Of a stretch of DNA of 64,000 bases, positions 33,345 through 41,321 are shown in pieces (positions within the stretch are counted from its first letter, which is position 1; each line of letters opens with the position of its first letter). The notes below the pieces were generated by a model. The model had not been told where the DNA came from, did not search any database, and saw nothing but the letters and a program-made list of their open reading frames with translations. The DNA is from Flavobacteriales bacterium (GTDB taxonomy: Bacteria; Bacteroidota; Bacteroidia; Flavobacteriales_F; PHOS-HE28): the NCBI GenBank assembly GCA_016721825.1, contig JADKHI010000006.1, positions 372,001 through 436,000 on the forward strand, read 5' to 3'. Position numbers and translations under genes: made by a program.

Positions 33345-33710
33345 TCAGAGCCCCAACTCCACCGCTGGGTCCCAGAAGCGCTTCGCAAAATCGACGACCT
33401 GATCGTTCTTCACCTTCACCCCTTCCTTCTCCAGCAATTCCTGCATGTGGGTCGGCGTGGCGAAGTGGTGCTTGCCGGTGAGCAGGCCGTTGCGGTTCAC
33501 GACGCGGTGCGCAGGAACCTTGGGCTTCACGGCGTGGGCGTTGTTCATGCAGTAACCCACGATGCGGCTGCTGCGCGTGGCACCGAGGTACTTCGCGATG
33601 GCTCCGTAGTTCGTCACTCTTCCCTTGGGGATCTGGCGCACAACGGCCATCACATCAGCGAAGAAGTCGCGCTCCTGCACGGCTCCGTCAAGTACCTGCT
33701 TCTTGGCCAT
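33345..33710 (-). CDS. Alkyltransferase-like protein (ATL)
   Basis: A 121-residue protein of the O6-alkylguanine-DNA methyltransferase fold. The DNA-binding core VMAVVRQIPKGRVTNYGAIAKYLG and ARSSRIVGYCMNN-type helix are present, but the active-site PCHR of real transferases is PAHRV here. With alanine in place of the acceptor cysteine it cannot repair by alkyl transfer. ATL proteins instead bind alkylated guanine and hand the lesion to nucleotide excision repair. It lies 3 bases after the trmB stop on the same strand. Confidence 0.9.
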   Translation of the reverse strand: MAKKQVLDGAVQERDFFADVMAVVRQIPKGRVTNYGAIAKYLGATRSSRIVGYCMNNAHAVKPKVPAHRVVNRNGLLTGKHHFATPTHMQELLEKEGVKVKNDQVVDFAKRFWDPAVELGL

Positions 33711-33713
33711 GGC

Positions 33714-34400
33714 TCAGGGGATCGCGAACCGAACGTAGTGGATCTTCCGACCCTCGGTCAGCCACATCTGCTCGTAGTAGGTGCGGATGTTGAGCACGGC
33801 CTGTTCGGCGGGTGACACCCGGTTCACGAGGTCCGCGTAGACATCATCACTCTGCTCCAGCACCGGCAGCTTGTGAGCCGCGATCTGCTCCAAGGTGTAA
33901 TCGTAGAGCAGTGGGCTGTCGGTCTTCAGGTGAATGAGGCCTCCGGGTTGGAGTATCTGCTTGTAGCGCGCCAGAAAGAGCGGGCTGGTGAGGCGCTTGC
34001 GGGCCTTGCTCTTCTTCACCTGCGGATCGCTGAAGGTGAGCCAGATCTCGCTGGCCTCCTGCGGTCCGAAGCATTGCAGCACATGGTCGACATGGGTGCG
34101 GAGGAAGCCGACATTGGCAAGGCCCTGCTCCCGCGCTGTGCGTGCTCCCCGCCAGATCCGTGCGCCTTTGATGTCCACCCCGAGGTAGTTCTTCTCCGGC
34201 GCGAGCTTCGCGAGCCCTGTGGTGTACTCGCCACGACCGCAGCCCAACTCCAACACAAGCGGTGCATCGCGCTTGAACATGTCCGCGTTCCATCGGCCTT
34301 TCAGGGGGAAACCGCCCTTCATCAGGTCCTCGAAGGTGGGTTGGACCACTTGATCGAAGACCTCGTTCTCGGCGAAACGGAAGAGCTTGTTCTTTCCCAT
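33714..34400 (-). CDS. trmB: tRNA (guanine-N7)-methyltransferase TrmB
   Basis: SAM-dependent enzyme that makes m7G46 in the tRNA variable loop. The 228-residue protein has the SAM loop LELGCGRGEYT near residue 51, the YLGVDIKGARIWRGARTA helix, and the SDPQVKKSKARKRLT segment that corresponds to the PDPWPKKRHHKRR substrate motif of the family. ATG at 34400 is preceded by a near-consensus -7 box. The ATL gene follows with a 3-base gap, so the two probably share a transcript. Confidence 0.95.
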   Translation of the reverse strand: MGKNKLFRFAENEVFDQVVQPTFEDLMKGGFPLKGRWNADMFKRDAPLVLELGCGRGEYTTGLAKLAPEKNYLGVDIKGARIWRGARTAREQGLANVGFLRTHVDHVLQCFGPQEASEIWLTFSDPQVKKSKARKRLTSPLFLARYKQILQPGGLIHLKTDSPLLYDYTLEQIAAHKLPVLEQSDDVYADLVNRVSPAEQAVLNIRTYYEQMWLTEGRKIHYVRFAIP

Positions 34401-34414
34401 GGCTTAACGGCGGG

Positions 34415-34422
34415 CGAAAATA
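34415..34422 (-). promoter_or_regulatory. Near-consensus -7 box TATTTTCG of trmB
   Basis: Differs from TAnnTTTG at one position (TTCG). It lies 14 bases before the trmB ATG. The same TTCG variant occurs before mrp (TAATTTCG) and tyrS (TACCTTCG, 47919-47912), so it may be an accepted form in this genome. Confidence 0.4.
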
Positions 34423-34441
34423 GACCACCGATCTTCGCCGG

Positions 34442-35512
34442 ATGCTCCACGGCGCACGCATCCTGGTGGCCCCGCTTGATTGGGGGCTTGGCCATGCCGC
34501 GCGCTGCGTGCCGGTGATCAAGGCTTTGCAGGCCCATGGTGCGGTACCCATCCTTGGTGCGGATGACGGTCCAATGGCCTTGCTGAGGCAGGAGTTCCCA
34601 GCCTTGGAGCACGTGCGGATCCCCGGCGCGGTGGTTCGTTACGGCCGTGGCAGCAGCCAGCTGTGGAGCCTGACGCGGCAGTTCCCGGCCATGATCCGAA
34701 GCGTGCGCGCCGAGCATGCGCTTTTCCAACGACTGAAACAGCAGCTCCAGCTCGATGCCGTGATCAGCGACCAGCGCTTCGGCCTCCGCAGCGATGATCT
34801 GCCCAGCGTGCTGATCACGCACCAGGTGTTCCCCTTCACCCCTATCGCCCAAGGGGCGCTGCGCAAGTTCAACGGGTGGCAGATCAGCCGCTTCGACCGT
34901 TGCTGGGTGATGGACGAGGCCGAGGCTCCCGGGCTTGCCGGCGACCTTTCGCATGGCGCACAGCTGCCCACCAACGCCCGCTACATCGGGGCCGTCAGCC
35001 GCTTCGACCCACAGTTGGAGGCACCGGAGCGGAAAGGCTACCGCATCGTTGCTGTGATCAGTGGTCCCGAGCCGCAACGCACCATGTTGGAAGGATCCCT
35101 GCTCGAACAGTTGCAGGCAATCGACGGAAACCACCTGCTTGTGCAGGGCCTTCCCGCCAAGCCCGGTGACCGGCAACTAAAGAACGTCCGTATCCAGAGC
35201 CACCTGAGCGGTCGCGACCTGCAAGAAGCCTTGCTCGGCGCCGAGCTGATCATTTCGCGCAGCGGCTACACCACGCTCATGGACCTGGCCGCCATCGGTC
35301 GATCGGCCCTCATCATTCCCACGCCCGGTCAGCCGGAACAGGAGTATCTGGGCGCCCTGCACGCACGCACGGGCCGCTTCCTGGTGCAGGAACAGTCGGG
35401 GCTGAACGTGGCCGATGCGCTTCAGCAGGCCCTGCCTCAACAGCGCCCCAGTGGTAGCGGATCAGCTTTGGAACAGGCTTTGAAGGACCTGGCCGCCTTG
35501 ATGGGCCGTTGA
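34442..35512 (+). CDS. Glycosyltransferase of GT28/MurG-like fold
   Basis: A 356-residue cytoplasmic GT-B fold protein. The N-terminal half starts ARILVAPLDWGLGHAARCVPVIKAL, a glycine/histidine loop like that of MurG and related nucleotide-sugar transferases. The C-terminal half has VISGPEPQRTMLE and the donor-site region ISRSGYTTLMDLAAIGRSALIIPTPGQPEQEYLG. Such proteins are widespread in Bacteroidota, but the sugar and acceptor are not known. MurG itself is encoded at 5840-6955, so this is a distinct enzyme. It is divergent from trmB and followed closely by the nuclease gene. Confidence 0.85.
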   Translation: MLHGARILVAPLDWGLGHAARCVPVIKALQAHGAVPILGADDGPMALLRQEFPALEHVRIPGAVVRYGRGSSQLWSLTRQFPAMIRSVRAEHALFQRLKQQLQLDAVISDQRFGLRSDDLPSVLITHQVFPFTPIAQGALRKFNGWQISRFDRCWVMDEAEAPGLAGDLSHGAQLPTNARYIGAVSRFDPQLEAPERKGYRIVAVISGPEPQRTMLEGSLLEQLQAIDGNHLLVQGLPAKPGDRQLKNVRIQSHLSGRDLQEALLGAELIISRSGYTTLMDLAAIGRSALIIPTPGQPEQEYLGALHARTGRFLVQEQSGLNVADALQQALPQQRPSGSGSALEQALKDLAALMGR

Positions 35513-35524
35513 GCCCGATGCCCC

Positions 35525-35532
35525 TACTTTTG
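35525..35532 (+). promoter_or_regulatory. Promoter -7 box TACTTTTG of the nuclease gene
   Basis: A perfect TAnnTTTG box lying between two candidate start codons. Its end is 6 bases before ATG 35539, so transcription should begin at or next to that ATG. This rules against the upstream starts at 35509 and 35518. Confidence 0.55.
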
Positions 35533-35538
35533 ATCGCG

Positions 35539-36774
35539 ATGCACCTCCGTTACACCCTTGGCCTCGGCCTGTTCCTCCCGTTCACACTCCTGGCCCAAGG
35601 CGACCTGGACAAGCAATTGAAGGACCTGCAAGGCCAATACGACCGGATCCAGAAAGAGGAAGCGGCGTTGTTGTCGCCCATCGAGCAGGCCAAGCTGGCC
35701 ATCCTGCGTCGGGACCTGAAGGCCGTGGGGCTTCCCGCATTGCAAGCCGGAGATGTGCTGATCGAACACGCGGGCCATTCGCTTGTGTACGATGAGAAGA
35801 ACGAGGTGCCGAAATGGACCGCGCACATCGCTTCCACCGAGCTGATCACCGGCAACCTGGCGCGGATCGACACCTTTCTGATGGACGAGAAGGTGACCAC
35901 CGGCTCCTCCACCGTTGAGGATTATTGGAACAGCGGTTTCGACCGGGGCCACATGGTGCCGAGCGCCGACATGCGCTGGAGCCTTGAAGCGCTCACGGCC
36001 ACTTACCTCTACAGCAACGTGGCGCCACAACGCCCCGAATTCAACCGCGGATCCTGGGGCGAACTGGAGGATTGGGTGCGCCGCACCGTGCGCTATGGCA
36101 ACGAGCGCGTGTTCGTGGTCACCGGCCCTGTGCTCACCGATGGGCTGCCGAAGATGGCCAACCCCGGCCACAAGAACGAGGTGAGCATACCGGAGCTCTA
36201 CTACAAGGTGGTGGCCGACCTGGACGGGGACGACAAGAAGGCCATAGCCTTCGTGATGAAGAACGGCGTAAACGACTACCCCACCATCAGCTACGCGGTG
36301 CCCGTGGACAGTGTGGAGAAGCTCACCGGCCTCGACTTCTTCCCGGCGCTGGAGGATGCTACCGAAGCGCGCATCGAAGCGCAGCGCGACCCACAAGCTT
36401 GGTACCACACGGGCGATCCCTTCTTCGGCGAAGTGGAACCATTGAAGGCACCGCTGCCCAAGGGCATGTTCAACACCGTGCAGGCGAAATACCATGTCGG
36501 TAACACGGCCACCATCTGCGGCACCGTGGTCAGCACACGGCGCACGGCCAAAGCGAACGCCATCTACCTGAACCTGGACCGTGTACACCCGAACCAGGCG
36601 TTCTACGCCACCGTATGGGATTCGAACGGCCCCAACTTCCACTACGACCCCGAGACCTTTCTGCTGAACAAGAAGGTCTGCATCAGCGGCAAGGTGACCT
36701 TGTACGACGACATCCCACGGATCAGCGTGAACAACGAGAACGGGATCCTGCTCTGGGACGAGATCGTGAAGTGA
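35539..36774 (+). CDS. Secreted DNA/RNA non-specific endonuclease with C-terminal OB-like domain
   Basis: A 411-residue exported nuclease. Signal peptide YTLGLGLFLPFTLLAQG, a short coiled-coil region (LDKQLKDLQGQYDRIQKEEAA), then the beta-beta-alpha metal NUC domain: DRGHMVPSADMRW carries the catalytic His of the DRGH motif, followed by YLYSNVAPQRPEFNRGSW with the metal-binding Asn. The last 120 residues (AKYHVGNTATICGTVV and CISGKVTLYDDIPRIS) look like an OB-fold nucleic-acid-binding unit. It probably degrades extracellular DNA or RNA. The start is set by the promoter box just upstream. Confidence 0.92.
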   Translation: MHLRYTLGLGLFLPFTLLAQGDLDKQLKDLQGQYDRIQKEEAALLSPIEQAKLAILRRDLKAVGLPALQAGDVLIEHAGHSLVYDEKNEVPKWTAHIASTELITGNLARIDTFLMDEKVTTGSSTVEDYWNSGFDRGHMVPSADMRWSLEALTATYLYSNVAPQRPEFNRGSWGELEDWVRRTVRYGNERVFVVTGPVLTDGLPKMANPGHKNEVSIPELYYKVVADLDGDDKKAIAFVMKNGVNDYPTISYAVPVDSVEKLTGLDFFPALEDATEARIEAQRDPQAWYHTGDPFFGEVEPLKAPLPKGMFNTVQAKYHVGNTATICGTVVSTRRTAKANAIYLNLDRVHPNQAFYATVWDSNGPNFHYDPETFLLNKKVCISGKVTLYDDIPRISVNNENGILLWDEIVK

Positions 36775-36803
36775 GGTCGGGGCGCGGAGCTGTTCCCCCT
36801 TGA

Positions 36804-36811
36804 TACCTTTG
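36804..36811 (+). promoter_or_regulatory. Promoter -7 box TACCTTTG of the FG-GAP lipoprotein gene
   Basis: Perfect TAnnTTTG box ending 9 bases before ATG 36821, so the mRNA leader would be only a few bases long. Confidence 0.5.
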
Positions 36812-36820
36812 GGCTTCGCC

Positions 36821-39800
36821 ATGAAGCTCAACCCTTTCCTTGTCGGCACCATCGGCTGTGCCTTCTTCTTTTCATCCTGCGGACCGGACCGCACCACCTC
36901 CAATGGCGGGTCAGAGATCAATAGCGGCGGTGGTCCGCTGCTGGTCCAGGTGCCTGCGGAACGCTCAGGCATCACCTTCACCAACACGCTGACGGAAAGC
37001 CCCGAGGTCAACTACTTCACATACGTGTATGCCTACAACGGCGGCGGCGTGGCTGCAGGCGACATCAACAACGACGGCCTCACCGATCTCTACTTCACCG
37101 GCAACCAGGTCTCCGACAAGCTCTACCTCAACAAGGGCGGACTGAAGTTCGAGGACATCACCGAGAAGGCGCTCGGTGCCAAGGCGAAAGAAGGCTGGCG
37201 AAGCGGCGTGAGCATGGCCGATGTGAACGGTGACGGCTGGCTGGACATCTACGTGTGCCGCAGCGGTCCGAGCCGCGACACGGCACTGACCCGCAACCTC
37301 TTCTACCAGAACAACGGCGACGGCACCTTCACCGAACGAGCGCACGCGTTGGGCATCGCCGACACCACACACAGCACACAGGCCGCCTTCTTCGATGCGG
37401 ACAGGGACGGCGACCTCGACCTGTACGTCATGAACCATCCGCAGGGGCGCGTGCGTGGCCTCAGCAACCTGGCCGCGATCAAGGCGGTGCAGGACCACGT
37501 GGCACCTACCGACCGGTTCTACCGTAACGAAGGCGGGACCTTCCGCGATGAGACCTATGCGGCCCATGTTCAGAACCTGGCCTACAGCCTTGGGCTCGCG
37601 GTTTCCGATCTCGACCAGGATGGGTGGCCCGATGTGTACGAGGCCAACGACTTCGATGCGCCTGACCTGATGTACATGAACCGACGCGACGGAACCTTCG
37701 GGGACCAGTTGCAGTTCCGCACGCGGCACATCAGCAACTTCGGCATGGGCTGCGACGTGGCCGACTACAACAACGATGCACTGCCGGACATCATGGTGCT
37801 GGACATGACGGCGGACGACCACAAGCGCAACAAGACCAACATGGGCAGCATGAGCCCGGACCGGTTCTGGGCGAACGTGCGCGGTGGCTACTTCTACCAG
37901 TACATGTTGAACACGCTGCAGCTCAACAACGGCAACGGTACGTTCAGCGAGGTGGGCCAACTGGCCGGTGTGGCCCGTACCGACTGGAGCTGGGCACCGC
38001 TCTTTGCCGACCTGGACAACGACGGCTGGAAGGACCTGATGATCACCAATGGCTTCAAGCACGACGTGCGCAACAACGACTACGCGCGGAACACCTACGA
38101 CAAGCTGAAGAGCGGCGCCGATTTCTACGGAACGCTTGACCTGATCCCCAGCACCAAGCTTCGCAACTACCTGTTCCGCAACAACGGCGACCTCACCTTC
38201 GCGGACAGCTCACAGGCCTGGGGCTTCACGGTCCCCGAGAACAGCAATGGCGCCACCTATGCGGACCTCGACAACGATGGCGATCTGGACTTGGTGATCA
38301 ACAACCTGGACGAGGTGGCCTCAGTGCATGAGAACACTTCGAACAGCCGCTTCCCCGATCGCCACTGGCTGCGCTTACAGCTCACGGCTGGCAAGTCACC
38401 TGCGCTCGGCGCCAAGGTCTACGCACGCCACCAAGGCACCGTGCAATACCAAGAGCTCTATCCCGTGCGTGGCTACCAGAGCGCCGTGGAACCCATCTTG
38501 CATTTCGGCCTTGGGAGCCTGACCGTAGTGGACACTGTGGAAGTGCATTGGCCGAACGGCACGCGCACCTTGCTCACCCAGGTGAAAGGTGATCAGCGGC
38601 TCACGTTGAAGCAGGAGGATGCGCAGCCCGCACCAACGCCCATAGCACCAGCAGCCACCTTCTTCAGCACCATCGGATCGGCGCTGCCCGGCGAGCTTGC
38701 CCACGCCGAGAATGTCTACGACGACTTCAAGATGGAAGTGTTGTTGCCGCACAAGCAGAGCGAAACAGGCCCCATGCTGGCCACGGCCGATGTTAACGGT
38801 GATGGCCGCACGGACGTGTACCTCGGTGGCTCCTACGCGCATCCTGCATCACTGTGGTTGCAACTTGCGGATGGTGGTTTCGAGGCGGCCCGTTCACAGC
38901 CTTGGAAGCAGGGCGCTGTGCAAGAACAGGTCGGTGGACAGCTCTTTGATGCGGACCGTGATGGTGACATGGACCTGCTCGTGCTCGCCGGTTCCAACGA
39001 AGCCGACCTGCGCGACAAGGCCTACACGCAACGCCTCTACCTCAATGACGGTAAAGCCAACTTCAGCGAAGCACAGGGTGCGCTACCCGAACTGATGACG
39101 AGCGCACTGCGCGCCGATGCTGCGGACATTGAAGGGGATGGCGACATGGACCTTTTCATCGGTGGTCGACAGACACCAGCGCACTATCCCTTCGCACCTC
39201 GCTCCTACCTGCTGGTGAACGACGGCAAAGGCCACTTCACGGACGCCACCCAGGAACTTGCGCCAGAAGCCATCGGTCCCGGCATGGTCACAGCCGTACG
39301 CTTCACGGACATGGATGGCGACAAGGACCCGGACCTGTTGTTGGCCGGTGAATGGATGGGCCTGATGCTGCTGCGCAACACCGGCGGTCGCTTCACCGAT
39401 GCGAGCTTGCTTGCCGGCATCCAGGGCCTCAAGGGCTGGTGGAGCGCACTGGCCACGTCGGACCTGAACGGAGACGGGCGCATGGACATCGTGGCGGGGA
39501 ACCTCGGGTGGAACAGCAAGTTCCACGGTACGCCAGAACATCCCGTGCACATCTACTGGGCTGACTTCGACGACAACGGTCGCCATGACATTGTGCTGGC
39601 CAAGGAGAAGAAAGGCAAGCAGTTACCCGTGCGTGGCAGGGAATGCAGCAGCCAGCAATGTCCGCAGATCCTGCAACGCTTTCCTACCTACGAGCAGTTC
39701 GCGGACGCTGACCTGAGCACGATCTACACGCCGGAAAAGCTCGCGGGCGCACTGCATCTGCAAGCGAACTGGATGTACAGCACCGTACTGTTGCAGAACG

Positions 39801-40174
39801 CCGACGGCACCTTCACCGGTAAGGCGCTACCGAACCAAGCGCAGGTGGCTCCGATCAACGGCATTGTGGTGTTGGACGTGAACGGCGACGGCAACCAGGA
39901 CCTGGTATGCGCCGGGAACAACTGGGGCGCTGAGGTGGAAACGGTACGCTACGATGCAGGGATCGGATGCGTGCTGCTCGGTGACGGCAAGGGTGGTTTC
40001 CTGCCGCTGCCCACGAACCGCAGTGGTTTCCTCGCGTGGGGCAATGTGAAGGACCTCGCGCTGATCCAACACGGACCTGACAAGCGACCAACGATCCTTG
40101 TGGCCAACAACAACGACGCGCTGCAGGGCTTCGAACTGCGCGTGAACAACGCTACTTCGCGCGCTGCACGGTAA
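36821..40174 (+). CDS. Large FG-GAP/VCBS repeat lipoprotein with ASPIC/UnbV domain (CRTAC1-like)
   Basis: An 1117-residue envelope protein with a lipoprotein signal (FLVGTIGCAFFFSSC). It carries at least 14 calcium-type DxDxDG/N repeats, for example DINNDGLTD, DVNGDGWLD, DADRDGDLD, DLDNDGDLD, DLNGDGRMD and DVNGDGNQD. These are the FG-GAP/VCBS loops of a beta-propeller. Near residues 530-610 an ASPIC/UnbV-like stretch (QYQELYPVRGYQSAVEP and HWPNGTRTLL) separates a first and a second propeller half. Related proteins are abundant in Bacteroidota and often sit near SusD-like genes, but none is here. Role: surface adhesion or ligand binding, inferred. The 3' end overlaps the kinase gene. Confidence 0.9.
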   Translation: MKLNPFLVGTIGCAFFFSSCGPDRTTSNGGSEINSGGGPLLVQVPAERSGITFTNTLTESPEVNYFTYVYAYNGGGVAAGDINNDGLTDLYFTGNQVSDKLYLNKGGLKFEDITEKALGAKAKEGWRSGVSMADVNGDGWLDIYVCRSGPSRDTALTRNLFYQNNGDGTFTERAHALGIADTTHSTQAAFFDADRDGDLDLYVMNHPQGRVRGLSNLAAIKAVQDHVAPTDRFYRNEGGTFRDETYAAHVQNLAYSLGLAVSDLDQDGWPDVYEANDFDAPDLMYMNRRDGTFGDQLQFRTRHISNFGMGCDVADYNNDALPDIMVLDMTADDHKRNKTNMGSMSPDRFWANVRGGYFYQYMLNTLQLNNGNGTFSEVGQLAGVARTDWSWAPLFADLDNDGWKDLMITNGFKHDVRNNDYARNTYDKLKSGADFYGTLDLIPSTKLRNYLFRNNGDLTFADSSQAWGFTVPENSNGATYADLDNDGDLDLVINNLDEVASVHENTSNSRFPDRHWLRLQLTAGKSPALGAKVYARHQGTVQYQELYPVRGYQSAVEPILHFGLGSLTVVDTVEVHWPNGTRTLLTQVKGDQRLTLKQEDAQPAPTPIAPAATFFSTIGSALPGELAHAENVYDDFKMEVLLPHKQSETGPMLATADVNGDGRTDVYLGGSYAHPASLWLQLADGGFEAARSQPWKQGAVQEQVGGQLFDADRDGDMDLLVLAGSNEADLRDKAYTQRLYLNDGKANFSEAQGALPELMTSALRADAADIEGDGDMDLFIGGRQTPAHYPFAPRSYLLVNDGKGHFTDATQELAPEAIGPGMVTAVRFTDMDGDKDPDLLLAGEWMGLMLLRNTGGRFTDASLLAGIQGLKGWWSALATSDLNGDGRMDIVAGNLGWNSKFHGTPEHPVHIYWADFDDNGRHDIVLAKEKKGKQLPVRGRECSSQQCPQILQRFPTYEQFADADLSTIYTPEKLAGALHLQANWMYSTVLLQNADGTFTGKALPNQAQVAPINGIVVLDVNGDGNQDLVCAGNNWGAEVETVRYDAGIGCVLLGDGKGGFLPLPTNRSGFLAWGNVKDLALIQHGPDKRPTILVANNNDALQGFELRVNNATSRAAR

Positions 40175-41192
40175 AGGAGAAGGTCGTTCCCTTTCCTTCT
40201 TCGCTCTTCACTGAGATGCTTTGGCCGTGAGACTCGATGATGTGCTTCACGATGGCCAGGCCGAGGCCACTGCCGCCTTCATGCCGTGATCGGCTTTTGC
40301 CCACACGGTAGAAGCGTTCGAACAGGCGGGGCAGGTGCTCCGCGCTGATGCCGATGCCATCATCCGCCACTTCGACCAGCACCTGCTCGGCGAGCGGAAA
40401 GCAACGCACTTCGCACACGCCACCTTCGCGGCCGTAGTTGATGGCATTGGTGAACAGGTTGAAGAACACCTGCGAAAGGCGGTCGCGATCGGCCTTCACC
40501 CACAGCGGTTCATCAAGGGCGCATACGAGCCGGACACCTTTCTCGCGCGCCTGCATCTCCAGCTCATCCACCACCTCGCGCACCAGCTCACGCAGGTCCA
40601 TGCGGCCGATGGTCATGGCCATCACACCGCTCTCCAACTGCGTGATCAGGTCCAGATCCTCCACGATCTTGATCAGGCGGTCCACACCATTGCTCGCGCG
40701 GTTCAGGAAGTCGCGGTTCACTTTCGGGTCCTCCAAGCCACCTTCCAGAAGGGTAAGGATGTAGCCCTGGATGTTGAAGATGGGCGTCTTCAGCTCGTGC
40801 GCCAGGTTGCCGATGAACTCGCGTCGGTATTGCTCACGCTCCTTCAGTTCAATGATCTCCGTGCTGCGCTGATCGGCCCAATCGGCGATCTCACGGTTCA
40901 GCTCTCCAAGCACGTCCGCATCCGCACCCATGCGATCACCACCGCTCTTCGCCATACGGGTTTCGTGGACGGCGCGCAGGATCAGGTTCACCCGGGCCTG
41001 GATGAAACGCTGCACGACGAACAAGGTGATGCCATAGGCAAGCGCAGCGATGGCGAAGCTCCACAGGAGGATGCCGGAGAAGGAGGTTTCCAACAGGCCC
41101 ACGAACACCATGAGCACACCGCCGAACACCATACCGAGCAGGATGGTCAGCGCGATGAAAAGGGCCGTCCGGCGAGGGGTCAAGGACTCCAT
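40152..41192 (-). CDS. Sensor histidine kinase (PhoR-like)
   Basis: A 346-residue inner-membrane kinase. Two N-terminal transmembrane helices (FIALTILLGMVFGGVLMVF and ILLWSFAIAALAYGITLFVV) enclose only a few residues, so there is no large periplasmic sensor. A linker leads to the H-box FIGNLAHELKTPIFNIQGYI, then the ATPase domain with N-box FFNLFTNAINYG, G1 VADDGIGI and G2 GGSGLGLAIVKH. In Bacteroidota, kinases of this pattern pair with PhoB-type regulators. No regulator gene is adjacent. Its divergent neighbour is a Na/phosphate transporter, but a link to phosphate is only suggested. The 3' ends of this gene and the FG-GAP gene overlap by 23 bp. Confidence 0.92.
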   Translation of the reverse strand: MESLTPRRTALFIALTILLGMVFGGVLMVFVGLLETSFSGILLWSFAIAALAYGITLFVVQRFIQARVNLILRAVHETRMAKSGGDRMGADADVLGELNREIADWADQRSTEIIELKEREQYRREFIGNLAHELKTPIFNIQGYILTLLEGGLEDPKVNRDFLNRASNGVDRLIKIVEDLDLITQLESGVMAMTIGRMDLRELVREVVDELEMQAREKGVRLVCALDEPLWVKADRDRLSQVFFNLFTNAINYGREGGVCEVRCFPLAEQVLVEVADDGIGISAEHLPRLFERFYRVGKSRSRHEGGSGLGLAIVKHIIESHGQSISVKSEEGKGTTFSFTVQRAK

Positions 41193-41296
41193 GCGGCGTC
41201 AAAGATATCGTTCAGCACCCGGCGCATCCCTTGTCCAGCGCGGCCTCCGGGCTTCAGTCTCCCTTAACCTTCAGGCAACATTCCAGCAATAGCTTC

Positions 41297-41316
41297 GCCG
41301 ACCTTAGTCGGCTTTT
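41297..41316 (+). promoter_or_regulatory. Hairpin with T run in the leader of the Na/phosphate transporter gene
   Basis: GCCGAC (41297-41302) pairs with GTCGGC (41307-41312) around CTTA and is followed by TTTT, ending 5 bases before the ATG at 41322. It has the form of a small intrinsic terminator or a start-masking stem, which suggests attenuation. Confidence 0.4.
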
Positions 41317-41321
41317 GCGCC

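Noticed and set aside
1..41192. Pairing the response regulator fragment at the left edge with the kinase at 40152-41192
   Set aside because: They are 40 kb apart with unrelated neighbours, so an operon-type pair is not supported.
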